A stretch of 64,000 bases of DNA from Perognathus longimembris pacificus (GCF_023159225.1 NC_063169.1:54089934-54153933); one strand, 5' to 3'; positions 1-12,885 are shown, counted from the first letter of the stretch. Notes: generated from the letters alone by a model not told the origin. A program made the numbers and translations.

Positions 1-419
1 CTTTACAATATGAGGTCCAGTCAGCCTAACATTATTGATTTAAAGCCACTCTTTCCTCTTTCTCTAAAGTTTTTCTCTCTCATCTTTGTCACTCAGTATC
101 CTGAGTGAATGGGTCTGTTTCCGGACTATTTTCTGTTTCCTATCTATTTGCTATTGTGTCAGCACTACAGTATTCAATTGCTTTTGTGTTTGTTTGAACA
201 GCAAGTCCTCCCCCCTTGTTTTTAATAGGTTCTCAGCTATTTTTCATTATTTTCATTTTCATAATAAAAATTTAAATCACTTGACATTTTTCACAAAACA
301 GTCAACTGGGACTATTTTTTTCTTAAGAAATTTTTTATTGATTTTTAAGGAGTTGCACCAAAACTAGGATTATTTTATTTTTTGAAAACTTGTCTTGGTT
401 TTTTGTTTGTTTGTTAGTT

Positions 420-540
420 GTTGTTGTGTCTTGCTAGTTCCAGCCTAGAAATCATTGTGTAGCCCAGGCTGGCCTAGAACTCAAGATTCTCTTGCTTCAG
501 TCCACTGAGTGCTGAGATTATAGGAATGAAACATCTTGTT
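420..540 (-). repeat. B1-type SINE
   Basis: Reverse-oriented B1 signature: gtagcccaggctggcctaga followed by gagtgctgagattatagg. Left end (1-419) is AT-rich with no recognisable feature. Confidence 0.75.
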
Positions 541-1650
541 GGGCAGAAAACTTTAAAATGAAGGAATAACACTGATAAAAACAGAGACCAGAGTTAGTTT
601 TGACAGCCATAACTGCCCTTGTTCCCCAAGCCCATTCTTCCTCTTCTGAAGTGATATGATGAGCCAGAAGATCCTGGACACATGTACAGGGACAGGAACC
701 ATCAAAAAGTAAATATGGGCTCTATAAAGGAGACACATAGCTTAGCTGCTACGCTTTTATTTTGAGAGAGGAAGGGACATCTTTGCTCTTCAACATAAAC
801 AGGTAAACAAATTGTATGGAAAGTCAATCAGTTCTCTTAGGCAGAAAAAGGGAAATTACCTAGCTTGGAATGCAAACATTCAGCTTCCAAGGAGACAAGT
901 TTTATTGCCTTTTCAATGGAAACAGATGGTTTCATCTCTAACACCTTTACAAAGTGAGAGGAAAATGAGTTTATGGAAAAAACAGATATTCCGTAGCATA
1001 CCAATTTGCATGGCTCAGAAAGACAACACAGCAGAGATAAGAACATACATCCCAATGTCTGAACATACTGTCCATTCTCCTGTTAGTAGGCTCTTGTGTT
1101 GCTTCTTCTGAATGGACTGTGAGAGTGCTTTACATAGTATCCATACAAGTCCTTTGAAATAGACTCTGTGCAACTCAGTTATAGGTGTGGCAATTTTTTT
1201 TCTTTGTTCATGGCCTATCTTCATCACCACAATGTTCACAAGAACAAACTTTTTAGTTTGGGTAAAGTATAATTTTTCAACTTTTGTTACTTTATGATTG
1301 TGGTTTTGTGTCACATCTAAGAAATCTTTGAGTATCCCAAGGTTAAAAAGTGCTTTCTTTTCCTTTCTCCAGAAATGTTAGCTTTAGATCTATAAAAAAG
1401 GCTGGATTAAATTGTGTGTATGTGTGAAGAAAAAGTAGAAGTCAAGTTTGTCTGTAATTATATTCTCATTTTTGTATCATAGTTAAAAAAAAGACTTTCA
1501 TTCCTCATTGGAATACATTATCAGCCATTTTTCCTGAAAATCTTTTGAGGATACATGGATAAGAATGGTTCTGGATTTATATTTTTCTCATCAGTCTATT
1601 TGTCTAAATTGGAAGCAGCATGACCACATTATCTAAAAAAATTATCCTTG
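541..1650. other. Unique AT-rich intergenic DNA
   Basis: No recognisable repeat or gene. Opposed short reading frames near 0.8-1.3 kb lack any domain and overlap each other, as chance frames do. Confidence 0.6.
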
Positions 1651-1728
1651 TTTTGTGATGCTAGGAACTGGCCTTAGGGCTTCATTCATGTCAAGCAAGT
1701 ACTCTAACACTGAGCTGCACCAACAAAC
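1651..1728 (-). repeat. ID-type SINE fragment
   Basis: Decayed reverse ID: gatgctaggaactgg then gcaagtactctaacactgag, the inverse of box A. Confidence 0.6.
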
Positions 1729-1904
1729 TATTTTGCTGTTTTTTAGTTCTATACTTTGATAAAGGACAGTTTTCAAATACCTGTATTCTCTTTATCCTTT
1801 CAATAGTACCATGGTAAAATTTCAAGATGAAAGAACTATTAACCACTACCTCTTGCTTAGGGAAGTGACTAGCAGGTTGCTGTACTGACTTTCTTTGGTG
1901 GGGG

Positions 1905-2022
1905 GGGGGGGGAGATAAGTCATGGGTTTTGAAATGAAGGCCTGGGTGCTGTCCCTGGGCTTCTTCACTCAAGGTTAGTGCTCTACCACTTTGAGCCACA
2001 GTGTCACTTCCAGGCTACTGTA
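1905..2022 (-). repeat. Geo SINE half
   Basis: Contains ggcctgggtgctgtccctgg and gctctaccactttgagccac, the inverse of the second monomer of the IDL-Geo element. A G-run (1900-1911) lies at its tail end. Confidence 0.75.
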
Positions 2023-2398
2023 CTGGAAAGGTACCATAGTACCATTTTCTATTTGATATGAAATAGACTTACTTAACTCTCAAAAGCCTCCAATCTTTCT
2101 GCTAATACCTTGATTTTTTTTAACTTTTAGCCTACAGAATTGAGGGACTAAGTTTCTGTCATTTAGGCAACCAGCTTGTGGTACTTTGCAATGGTAGTCT
2201 CAGCAAATCAATACAAGAAGTAAATGTGAAGACAGACCTAGGAATCTAGCTAGAAAGATGTTACAATGTCCATTTGGCCCTTCTGTTGGAAAGCATTTCT
2301 TTCATTTTGTTTGGATAAGTAGTTTTTATAACACAATCAGTCATCGAAGCTGATTTATGGAGAAAGATATATAGCAGGTATGGATAGTGTGGTATGAA

Positions 2399-3012
2399 AG
2401 TAAATATATACCATACTTCCTTGATCCACTCATCTACTGAGGGGCATCTGGGTTGGTTCCATATTTTAGTGGTGTCAAATTGTGCTGCGATGAACATAGT
2501 TGTGCTGGTGGCTTTGGTGTGGCCTTGCTTAAAATGTGGTACATATACACAATGGAATTTTATGCCTCTATCAGAAAGAACAACATTGCCCCATTCATAA
2601 GGAAATAGAAGGACTTGGAAAAAAATCATACTAAGTGAAGTGAGACAGACCCAAAGAAACATAGACTCTATGGTTTCCCTCATTGAGAATAATTAGTACA
2701 TGTTTAGGACAGTCCTAGCAGAAGATTACAATAGCTCAATAACTATGTCCATATGAACACATAAGATGATGCTAAGTGAAATGAACTTCAAGTCATGGAA
2801 ACAAGTAGTTTATCATTGTTGTTGATATTTTCAACATACCATGTGAAATTATGCCCTTTTTTCTTTTGTCTTTCTTTCCCATGGTTGTACCCCTGATATC
2901 ACTGTAACTGATTTTGATGCCCTGGATATTGTATATATGTGTACTGGAACTAGGGAAGGGAAAGGGAATATCAAAATAGATAAAGAATAAAAAGACAAAC
3001 CAATGCAACAGC
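2399..3012 (+). mobile_element. L1 3' fragment with inverted 5' segment (twin-primed)
   Basis: Positions 2399-2534 read on the minus strand as the L1 ORF2 C-terminal region (TTMFIAAQF, KIWNQPRCPSVDEWIKEVWY). From about 2536 the plus strand continues with the next part of the same ORF2 (YIYTMEFYASI-like, then IILSEVRQTQRNIDSM with stops) and the 3' UTR to about 3012. The junction repeats about 15 bp of L1 sequence. This head-to-head arrangement is the signature of twin priming during L1 insertion. No protein can be made. Confidence 0.85.
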
Positions 3013-4890
3013 AGTACACCTCACAATGGAAGCAGTGACTTTTGGAAGACCTTGTAAATAGCCACAGACGTTCTTCAGTCACCACCATAAACAATGGTGG
3101 TAATAAAAAAGATGAAAATCCTAAACAAGCATTGAATGACCTTGGCATTCATGATCAACAACAAAAATTCTTGATGCAACAACTGTTGCTAATAATTCAG
3201 CTGGTGGCTGTATCAGACAGGCATTCTAATTAGCCAGAGTATGTGAAAAGAAACTCAAGATTCTTCTTTTCTGGTTTGGAGAAACAAAGAGCAACATTCA
3301 GTGTCTGCTTGGGTCCAAATCTACTAGTAGTAGTCTGGAATAGTTTCCTCTTCTAGTGTAAGGAATTTGCTATCTGAAGAGGTTAGCACATAGGTAATTT
3401 TGGAGCTCTTTATTTCAAGAAGGCCTTGAAAATCAAGATAATCTTGAAGATGAACAAAATTGAGTAATTAACATCACGAAGACATGAAGACTTACTCTAC
3501 AGCTACAGTAAATTAGCTTTCATCAGAAGAACTGATACCATTTAAAACAATACGATAAAGAGAGTGAAAGAAGAGATGCATAGAAGAAGATATTTGCAAT
3601 ATGCGTGCCCAAAGAGTGCAGAAAATTGTAAGAAAAAGAGAATCCAATATAAAAGGAGGCAAGAGTTGAAAAAGCACTTTGTTACAAAATACATCAAAGT
3701 ACAAAACAGGCCTTTCAACATTGGTCAACAAGGAAGTTCAAACCGCACCTAGAGCACTCCTGTTTTGACGGTAAGCAATGCCAAGTGTAGGAGAGATGCT
3801 GGAGGAATTGCAACTCTCAGGTGGACGTGTTCACAGATGAAGCTACTTGGGAAGACAGATCTTTTCAGTGCAGCTTCATACCTAGCATCGTGAGCTACTT
3901 CTCCAGATGCCAAATTCTATGAACTCTAGGCATAGTTTATTGCTGTGTAGCCAACATCTGAAATTCTTGTCTTTCTTTTTGCTCCTTAAAAGTGAAGTCT
4001 TGTGAGGCTGTGGAACCTGGAACCGAGCAGAGGAAGCAGGTGCTTGGTGAAATCGGCCATTCTCCCTTGCTACCCCATTCTTTATGCTTCATGAGAACAG
4101 AATTCTGATAGAACTTCAGGAGGGCCTGAGATTCAGTGTGGCTTGGTGGAGTAAAGTGGTAGGTGGGGATGCATCTGAAAGCCACCAGAGGCTACATTCT
4201 TATTCAGACCATGTGGAAATTAGATGTAAAGTATAAACATATATGAAAACATATACAGCGTCACATGAATATATGGCATACGCAGAGGAAAATTCCAATA
4301 GTGCAATTTCTTTGAACAACTAACTTACAGTTTAACACAATGGATACCAGGAGGTTTAAACACGTATTTTCTGGAGCCTGCCAACTCTGCCCCACACTAT
4401 AGAAATGTGACCACTTGGCCACTGGATGTCACTCTTTTCTCACACTCCTTAGTCCTGGCAGGTCTCCATGAATATGCATTGTCCCAGTTTACAACCTCAC
4501 GGAGGGCAGGGCCTCACCAGTGCAGGCCTTCCCAATATGGGATCACTTATGGTCCCTGCATAAAATTGATTTTCAGTTCTGAGCAGCTCAGAAAGGTTCA
4601 GAAGGCATGAGTGGCCTCACGTGGGGCTCTCAGCTTTAGTCTCGGTCCTAAAGCTGTATGTAGATGCTCGTGGTTGCCAGGATATTTCCCTGTCACTCAA
4701 GAGTGGCAGACTCACATATAGCTCTAGTAAAGACTGCATCTTGTATTCAGACAACACTTACACCATTTCATTACAAACAAAACACAGGAAGTGCAAAAAC
4801 AAGGCAAGATCCATTTATACTGAAGCATGATAGTGACAGTTGCTTTCATTTAGAAAGAAAACAGTTTTTAAATGTTACTTAGGGCCTCTT
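3013..4890. other. Unrecognised DNA, pseudogene-like in part
   Basis: Between 3040 and 3760 several short plus-strand frames of hydrophilic, Lys/Gln-rich character follow one another in different frames, which resembles a decayed retrocopy. I could not name a parent gene and saw no poly(A) tail. The rest, to 4890, shows nothing recognisable. Confidence 0.3.
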
Positions 4891-5069
4891 GTTTGCTGAG
4901 CAGGCACTCTACCACGTGAGGCACATCCTGAACCCTATTTTATGTCAGTTATTTCAGCCAGGAACTTTACACTGATTATTTCACAGTTCTATGTAGGGCA
5001 GAGAACACTACTCCCATTTTAAGGGCCAGGAATGTGAGACTGAAAGGTTACAGAACTTCCTCATGCCCC

Positions 5070-5422
5070 TGATTGGTGCTATGGTTTGGTTGAGTGTCTC
5101 CTAATGGTCCATAATGAAAGGCGTGGCCGCTAGGGTGGTGTCATTGGAAGGTGCTATGAACCTTTAAAAGGAGGGGCCTATGTGAGGCCCTTAGGTCATT
5201 GGAGGCTTGCCCTCCAAAGTGACAAGGGGAGCCTTGGCCTCTTAATCTCTACTTCCTGGATTATGATATGAGTCCTTCCTCCAACCTGGCTTTCTGCTGT
5301 AACATGTGCCCCTCCCCCGAGGCTTAGCCATGTATCTGTCTCATCTTGCACTTGGACTTCTAAAACCATAAGTACCTGTTTATGATATTTTCTTATCTCG
5401 GCAAGAAGTTGACTAATACAAC
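5070..5422 (+). mobile_element. Solo LTR of the ERVL-MaLR type
   Basis: Shows the characteristic run of MaLR LTR phrases in order: gctatggtttggttgag, gaacctttaaaaggaggggc, taggtcattggagg, cttgcacttggacttctaaa and the agaagttgactaat end. No internal region accompanies it, so it is a solo LTR or fragment. The remainder to 6245 is unique DNA with a short tandem duplication at 5419-5457. Confidence 0.75.
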
Positions 5423-6245
5423 TAGCAAGTATGTGAGTCACAAGTATGTGAGTCACAAGTCACACCTGGTTCTTTGGATTCCACACCTTATCTTTCCCGT
5501 GGTACTAAAATGGATTCTCAATTAATTATAGCTGATCACAAAAATAAGCTGTCCAGGGTGAGTTTTTGCTATTTATTATCCCTTTTAATTTCCTTCCAAA
5601 GCACCTCTGGGAGGGAGTATCTCCTAAAATTCTAGAAGGGCAATGATTATCATTCTAATAGCAGTACAATTTATCTTGTTTCTCATGTTTGTTTTAGGTC
5701 AAGGAATCTGAAGCCTAAGATATGCATTAGTACTATGAGTAACATGTACTTTTTTATATCTAATTTGTAACCTTAGGAAGAAGAAATAGGTTTGAGGATA
5801 CATCTCACAGGTCAGAAGATTCCAGAGGTGCAAATGAGCTGAGCTGTTGATTCAGCTGAAGTAATTTTGATGAGCACATGCTTGCATGTGGCTCTATAAT
5901 GTGGCTCATTGCCATAAAATCCTACAGTTTATGGGTTTAAAAGCACTAACTCATGTCTTAGGAACATCTCACATAGATTATTATAATTCTGCATGTGCTG
6001 CCTGACCATCTGCTTATCTACAGGAATTATAATCAGACAGAATGGCCCTGCTCAAATGGAGGCTCAGAAAAGAAATATGAAAGTATATCATTTTATTGAA
6101 GAATCACTATTATTTTATGTCCTGCCCAACATAATTTTTTTTAGTTTTCTTGCTTCCAATGGATCCGAGTAGGAGGATATTTGAACAAGCTTTCTTCTTT
6201 GTTGTACTAGGAGAACATTTCATTGATCTCATGCAAATTGACAAC
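5423..6245. other. Unique intergenic DNA
   Basis: No gene or repeat recognised apart from a 14-18 bp direct duplication (tatgtgagtcacaag) near 5428-5457. Confidence 0.55.
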
Positions 6246-6260
6246 AAGCTGGTGATTCTT

Positions 6261-6471
6261 TTTTTTTTTTTTTTTTTTGGCCAGTCCTGGGCCTTGAACT
6301 CAGGGCCTGAGCACTGTCCCTGGCTTCTTCCCGCTCAAGGCTAGCACTCTGCCATTTGAGCCACAGCGCCACTTCTGGCCATTTTCTGTATATGTGGTTC
6401 TGGGGAATCGAACCCAGGGCCTCATGTGTACAAGGCAAGCACTCTTGCCACTAGGCCATATCCCCAGCCCC
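6261..6471 (-). mobile_element. IDL-Geo SINE, full length with target-site duplication
   Basis: Reverse-oriented dimeric tRNA-derived SINE with T-run tail, inverse box B (gaatcgaaccc) and head ...ccatatccccagcccc. It is flanked by the 15-bp duplication aagctggtgattctt at 6246-6260 and 6472-6486. Confidence 0.93.
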
Positions 6472-6574
6472 AAGCTGGTGATTCTTGAATGCTGCCTACC
6501 TTGTATCCAGTCACAGCTTCTACTACATTTCACTTTGCTGATTTAAAAACTATCACAGGGAAGTGTCTCCTACT

Positions 6575-6800
6575 GAAAAACATTTTATTTATTAGCTTTA
6601 GGTAGTTATACAAAAAGGTTTCAATTCAACATAAAGATTTACAAATAGAATGCAACTTGATCAATGTCATCCCTTCCATCATTCTCATCTCTCCCAGCCC
6701 TACTATCACTTCAAGTTAAATAGTCCCATTTTCACATATGTACATCAAATATTGTGAAATACTTTAAATCTTAGTTTTGTTCCCATTATTTCCTCTCTCT
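6575..6800 (-). mobile_element. L1 3' UTR fragment
   Basis: Reverse-oriented L1 3' end: tttaggtagttatacaaaaa then tgatcaatgtcatcccttcc, shared with the L1 copy at 12.0-12.9 kb. Confidence 0.65.
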
Positions 6801-7770
6801 GCCTTGAAAAGAACAATTGAGAAGAATGACTTAAAGGAAGTGTGTCATTGATTTGTTGCTGATCAGTTAGAAATCAAATCATTGTCTACTATTTCAACTA
6901 GGGACTTAATTTGTTCATATAGAGATGAGAAGGAATACTGACCTGAACTATTCAGTTTGCTTAAATCAATAAAATCCCCCAAATCTTCTGCTTTTCTAGT
7001 ATATTTTATTTGGCAAAGGTCAACTAAAGTATATTAGAATGCTAGGTGAAGGAAGGAAAGTGGGTTTATCAAGCACATATCTAAATATGAAACAAACGGG
7101 ACCTCAGTGATGGGTGGAACTATGAGTGTTCTATGGCAAAGACTGGTTAGAATATAGTGCAAGTGAAAGTGATGCCTCCATTTAATGCCAGTTGAATTAA
7201 CTGTTATTTTGGCCACAGATCACATATTTAGCCAGGTATGGTTATACAAATCCACCATTACTCTGGGAAAACAACCAAACCTGATCTGTTTATTCTCTCC
7301 TTTATTAATATTTCATTGATTCCACTCTTGCGAACAGAAGGTGAACGGGCAGACAAAGAATTTTCTCTTATGAAGATGACACTGTAGTGGAAGAGACAAA
7401 CAAGAGAATGTCACCCAAACCTTGAAATTCCAGTCATGGCAAGTCCATGTCTGCTGACTGGCTACAGGGAGGGTAAGGGAGGGGAAATGAAGAACATCTT
7501 CACATTAGTGTGTCCTTAAATGAATTCATTTTTAGTTATTTTTGCTGTTAGAAAGAAATAATGTAGAATCCAGCCTATCTACTACTGCTTCCTTCCTCAT
7601 GTCCATTTCTGATCATTCTCAACGAGTGTCTGTTGACATTTTAAGCAAACACAGTCTTATGCAGAAACAATTATAGTTGGAACACTTTTATTTAGTCTGA
7701 TAAGACATAATATGATCCCGAAGTTGACATTAAAAAATTACTTTTTATGTCTTCATTAGCGATATTGGTG
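6801..7770. other. Unique intergenic DNA
   Basis: Nothing recognisable; no frame with a known domain. Confidence 0.55.
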
Positions 7771-7771
7771 G

Positions 7772-7960
7772 TTTGGTTTCATGGCCTTGCAGCTTGTAAG
7801 GCCAGTGCTCTATCTGTCACCTGAGCCGTGCTTCTAGTTCTTTCGCTTTTAGTTTAAATTTTAAGGTCTCATGCTTTTGTGTGGGCCATCCTTGAACCAC
7901 AATTCTCCTTTCTCTACCTTTGGAGGTATCTTGGATTATAGATATGTACCCCGGGCCCAA
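7772..7960 (-). repeat. B1-ID composite SINE, old
   Basis: Reverse-oriented: gccagtgctctatctgtcac, then gtgggccatccttgaacc and ggattatagatatgtacc, the inverted B1 part. Strongly diverged. Confidence 0.6.
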
Positions 7961-8127
7961 CATTTTAATTTTATTTCCCATTAGCGCTACTCCTCTATAT
8001 CACATTATTCAGGTGTATACCTACTATATTTTTTCAAGTACTGCTAACATACAACTAAACAGATAGATCCAATTTTCACCCAAGCTCAAAGAATTCCAGA
8101 GCAGTGTCTACAGAAAGAATCTTAATC

Positions 8128-8328
8128 TAGCTGGGTGCCTGTAATCTTAGCTACTTGGGGGTCTGAGAACAGGAGGACTGTGGTTGAAACTGGCTTGGGA
8201 GGAAAAGTTCTCAAGACACCTACTCAATTCATAGCTGGGCACAGTAGAGCTCCCAAGCTACTGGGGAGGCTGAGGTTGGGAGTCATGGTGCCAGACCAGC
8301 CTAGACAGAAGAGTCCATGAGATTTGTC
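8128..8328 (+). repeat. B1-type SINE (dimer-like)
   Basis: Two B1-like heads in a row: gcctgtaatcttagctactt and caagctactggggaggctga, followed by gaccagcctagacag. Confidence 0.7.
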
Positions 8329-8570
8329 TCTGTGTGTCCATGGATATAGTGGTATGCACCTGTGACCTCAGAGGGGACAGGCATCTGACAAATGGCCAAG
8401 TAACCGAGGAGAGTTATTGACAGCTGATGGGTACAATGGTTTGGTGAAATGTCCTCTGTTCTAGTTCATGTCTAACCAGATTTGGCAAACACAAAATCTA
8501 TTCCTCTTAGTATTATTTTAATGTTACATTGTCAATCTGAGTTCATTCAAAAGTTCTTTATTCTTCATTT

Positions 8571-8788
8571 TTTTTTTGTTTTTTTGTTTTTTTTTGGCCA
8601 GTCCTGGGCCTTGGACTCAGGGCCTGAGCACTGTCCCTGGCTTCTTCCCGCTCAAGGCTAGCACTCTGCCACTTGAGCCACAGCGCCGCTTCTGGCCGTT
8701 TTCTGTATATGTGGTGCTGGGGAATCGAACCTAGGGCCTCGTGTATCCGAGGCAGGCACTCTTGCCACTAGGCTATATCCCCAGCCCC
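8571..8788 (-). mobile_element. IDL-Geo SINE, young copy
   Basis: Full-length reverse-oriented copy with T-rich tail interrupted by G. Flanked by tcttcattt at 8562-8570 and 8789-8797. The 193 bp from 8596 to 8788 are identical to the copy at 41796-41988. Confidence 0.94.
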
Positions 8789-9126
8789 TCTTCATTTGTT
8801 TTAAATATCAATATTTTATAGTATTTCTATCCTTTTACTGGGAATAAATATCTAGGCCCTTGATGTGGTTTTCACTGGAGATGAAGAAAAGCAGAATGAT
8901 AATGTTATCCCATAAAAACACCTTAACCAGATTTCTTCTGTTTATTTCAATGATTCTAGTGGTTGTGTTCAGTGGAACTTTATGATGTCTGTTCAGATTT
9001 AATATGTATAATTCATTGTCAACTTTTTTCTAATTTGCTGATAGAGGTTGAAGCTATATGCTGTTGTACTTTCTCTCCTCTGGAATCTGAAAAAAATACT
9101 TTCTTTTCTGAAACTAGATTCTTATA

Positions 9127-9410
9127 CCTACCTTCCTTCCTTCCTTCCTTCCTTCCTTCTGCTTTCTTTCCTTTTTTTTTTGTTGGTCATAGGGCTTGAA
9201 CTCTGGGCCTGGGCACTGTCCCTGAGCTCTTTCACTCAAGGCTAGCATGCTACCACTTTGAGCCATAGCTCCACTCTGGTTTCTGAGTGCTTAATTGAAG
9301 ATAAGAGTCTCAAAGACTTTCTTTCTGGGCTGTCTTTGAACCGTGATCCTCAGATCTTCCTGAGTAGCTGGGATTACATGAACCACTAGCACCTGACTTA
9401 AATCTGCCTT
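9127..9410 (-). repeat. (TTCC)n and B1-ID composite SINE
   Basis: A TTCC tract at 9129-9160 abuts a reverse SINE: ggcctgggcactgtccctga, aaggctagcatgctaccact, then the inverted B1 part tcctgagtagctgggattac. Confidence 0.8.
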
Positions 9411-10130
9411 GATTATTCTTTAACTCATTGCTGGGCAGTAAGAAAGTTTACTTAAAAGATAGTCAGAGTTCTTGTAGACAGAAGCTCCTTATTTGAAGTT
9501 AAAAGGAGTGGTCCTATCTTAAACCCCAGAGCAGAGGTGAAGGATTTTAAGGCTACAGATTTAAGAGGAAAAAATTTTGACTTGCATATTAGAATGTAAA
9601 ATTCAAATAGAGATTAGCTATAAATTTGAAGACAACTTTTATTATAGTGAAGATGTTTTTATAAAGAAGTGAAATCCATGTGTTCTAACTTAAATTGTGC
9701 TTGTGGGTTCTTGGGTGACCTTTCCTGAGCTCCCTTTTCCCCAGAACTGCCTACTCTCCATGTGTGAATGAGCTGCAGCTTCTCATAGCACAGAATTTCA
9801 TGAATCATTTATTATGCCTCCACCTTTTGCTAAGCCCTGATGTAATCAAGCTTTGTTTTTAAGTACTTGAAAATCTTGGTCATAAAGCATAGTAGATTAA
9901 TAAATTATTATAAGGCATTTCTAAATAATGAGGCCTTGTCTAAACATTAAATAATGATGGAAGGAAAATGGAACTTAAGATCATGTCTGCTCTAGGTGGT
10001 TCTCATACAAACCCTGGTCATTGGATCCTCCTTCAACTCTTAGATTGGGTTTCTCAATCAGTTCCAATCAGTCAATCCCACATTTGTGTGGGATTTCTTT
10101 CTTTTCTTTTTAAATATTAGTTAATTTTAT
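9411..10130. other. Unique AT-rich intergenic DNA
   Basis: No gene or repeat recognised. Confidence 0.55.
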
Positions 10131-10134
10131 TTTA

Positions 10135-10368
10135 TTTTTTTGGGGGTGCTAGTATTGGAGCTTGAACTCAGACACTTGAACTCTGACATGTTTTTTTCTC
10201 TCTCAAGACTGCTACTCTATCATTTGAGCCACACTTCCATTTTTTTTGCTCATTAATTGGAGATGAGTGTTGTGATTTGTTTAGGCTGACTTCAAACTTC
10301 CATCCTCAGATCTGTGCCTTCTGAGTAGCTAGGGTTATAGGCATGAAATGTAAGTGTCTGGCCCTTTT
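10135..10368 (-). repeat. B1-ID composite SINE
   Basis: Reverse orientation: ggagcttgaactcagacact, gctactctatcatttgagcc, ttgtttaggctgacttcaaa and gagtagctagggttataggc in that order. Confidence 0.8.
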
Positions 10369-12005
10369 CTTTTTTTATTTCTTTAAAATATACAATTATT
10401 TATCATATCATCAGGAAATAATCCTGGTCATAATCTTGGTCATCCTGACTTTTGAGATGTAAGGAAAGTCAGACATCCATCAAACAATTATGGATGGGTA
10501 GGTACAGTATATGCACAGTATTTGCTTCATTTTGGCTCTGCCCACTGTGCCACTGAAAGAGGCTAAGTAAAGAGAGCATCCTCTTGCTGCCAGGAGGCAC
10601 ATGTGGCTGAATGGCTGAGGAGAAACCTGTGGCTTGCAAGAGCTGTGTCTCACAGAAGGTGAGGAATTGGATAATTGGATATAGTCAGTCAGTATATCAG
10701 GCAACCTATGTGAAGAGTCAGAGGTCTGGACACTATAAAGTAGAACTAAAGTTGAAATCATAACCAAGGATATTTCTCCAGAAGTGTCCTGGAACAGACA
10801 AAGGGATCGTGTAACAATGGCCTGAGTCTGTGTCAATTCTGTTCTGCTGTTGGACTTCAGGTATTCAAAGATCTGGTACTTCCTGTTCTGAGTAGAGGTG
10901 TTCATTAAACTTGGGTTGTAGTTGAAGTAGTTCATGAGCAATCCAGAATAATGTTAACAGTGAAACTCCATGGTTACTAGAACAGGGTGCTATGCAGAGA
11001 GCTTTCATAGCTAGGGATTAACTTAACCTTCTTTCTTCTATAAGGTAGAAGGCTATGAACATCCAGTATCATATAAATCTATAAGAATGGGAGAGTCTGC
11101 TCATATGACCATTCCCATTTATCTCCTTAATCTGTTAGGCTTAGAGCATGGAATAGGATAGAGTCTGTGGGCCAAATGCAGCTGCTTTAAAACAGCTTGT
11201 GACTTAAGAATTTTTTTTTTATGTTTTAAAGGATTGCAAAACAACAACAACAACAACAAAGACATATGCAATAGACATAGCATTGTGGTCTCTAAAGCCT
11301 AACATTTATTGTGTAGTCTTGTACCAAAAAAAAATTGTAAACCCTTGGCTTACATGCTGCTTATGTGCTATCTTCTACTGTGTAGAGACTATTGGTAAAA
11401 TTCTCTCAAGAAAAGTATTTGGAAGCAACCAGCAATATTAATCTCTAATATTTCCTACTCAGACTAATTCTGTGTAATAGGACATATTCAGACAAATTCC
11501 ATCTAGACCCTGTGGAGAGGAGATTTTAAACATCTGCCAATAGTCTAGGAATGTGTGCCCCTCAGATAAAGGAGATGACTGTAATCTCAGGCAATCTCGT
11601 CTTGATATGCCTGACTCTGATCACCTCCAGGAATAGTGTCACCCGCCTTGACATTTAGTGGGAGGATGAGACAAGATAATAAAGGGGAAGGTGCTTTGCT
11701 AATGGTAGCATACTACATGAATGCAAGGCATTATTATCTTACAACGGTAAAATTTTAAAATGTGTGTGGTTAGACTCAGGCTGACATTCTGTTGAAAAGG
11801 AGAGATCAGAGTTACCCTCTCTTGTCAAATGTAGTGAATTACTGGCCAAAATGGAAACATTGTCATAGTTTATCATAGGCCATCATAAAACCTCCTGTGA
11901 AAATTTTTATTCCACTTAGAGGACCTTGTGTGTTAGAGCTGCCAATGTTCTGAATTCTCCACAAAATAAACATAGATATGTTTGTTATTATTATTTATTG
12001 GTTGT
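10369..12005. other. Unique intergenic DNA
   Basis: Includes a stop-free minus-strand stretch of 153 codons (10941-10480) without a recognisable domain, taken as chance, and a short (CAA)n tract near 11240-11262. Nothing else identified. Confidence 0.5.
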
Positions 12006-12865
12006 TACATAGAATTCATTTTTACTTTTAATCTTTTTTGTATCTTTAAGTAGTTGAACAAAAGAGTTACCATTCACCAAAACAGTTTATGAATATGATG
12101 CATCTTGATCAATGTCACCCCTTTCAATATTCTCACCTACCCCTTCCAGCCCACCCCTTTCATTACTTTCCTTAATTTTAGGTTATACATTGAATTCCTG
12201 TCATTTACCATAGCAATTTATATGTACAATGCATCTTGATCTGTGTCATCATTTCAGTATCGTCACCCCCCTACAGCTCACCCCTTCTTTTATACTTCTC
12301 AGTTCTGTGTAATGTACAATGAATTCTTCCTTTCCTGTTCCCCTTCTCTGCTTCATTACTCTACCCACTCCCTTTGGACCCACCTTACCCTCTTGCAAGT
12401 ATCCATTTCCTGGTACTTATTTTGGGGCTTTGACTTGATCTTTTTAAAGAATAACATTATTTATACTCCCCATAGAGTCTATTAGACCTTAATTAATTCT
12501 TTTGTAACCCTTTGGTTACCACCCCGTGTATTTACTTGTAGATTGATGGGTACATTTTAGCTTCCACAAATGAGAGAATAAATGCAACTTATGTTTCTTT
12601 GCTTAATATAATTTTTCCCAAGTCTTTCCATTTCCTTATAAATGGTACAATATTCTTTCTGATGTATAAGTAGAATTCTATTGTGTACCACATTTTCTTG
12701 ATCCATTCACCCATTGAGGGACATTTGGGATGATTCCATATCTTGGCTATGGTAAACAGTGATGCAATGAACATGGTTGTACTGGTAGCTTTAGTGTAGT
12801 CTTGTTTGTGCTACATTGGCTAAATTCCCAGGAGTGGAATTGCTGTGTTATAGAATATATTTTTT
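12006..12865 (-). mobile_element. L1 3' end (ORF2 C-terminus and long 3' UTR)
   Basis: On the minus strand 12774-12589 encodes MFIASLFTIAKIWNHPKCPSM and WIKKMWYTIEFYLYI, the L1 ORF2 C-terminal signature with stops. The 3' UTR continues to about 12006 and holds two repeats of the phrase gcatcttgatc...tgtc (12100-12120 and 12230-12250), an internal duplication. This 3' UTR differs from the one at 14.1 and 36.0 kb, so at least two L1 lineages are present. Confidence 0.8.
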
Positions 12866-12885
12866 ATAAAAATGTGTTTCTTGGT

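Noticed and set aside
6261..6471. tRNA gene suggested by box A and box B in the SINE
   Set aside because: The boxes belong to the tRNA-derived SINE head; no cloverleaf is retained and target-site duplications show retroposition.
10480..10941. 153-codon minus-strand frame
   Set aside because: No recognisable domain and composition like surrounding non-coding DNA; most likely chance.
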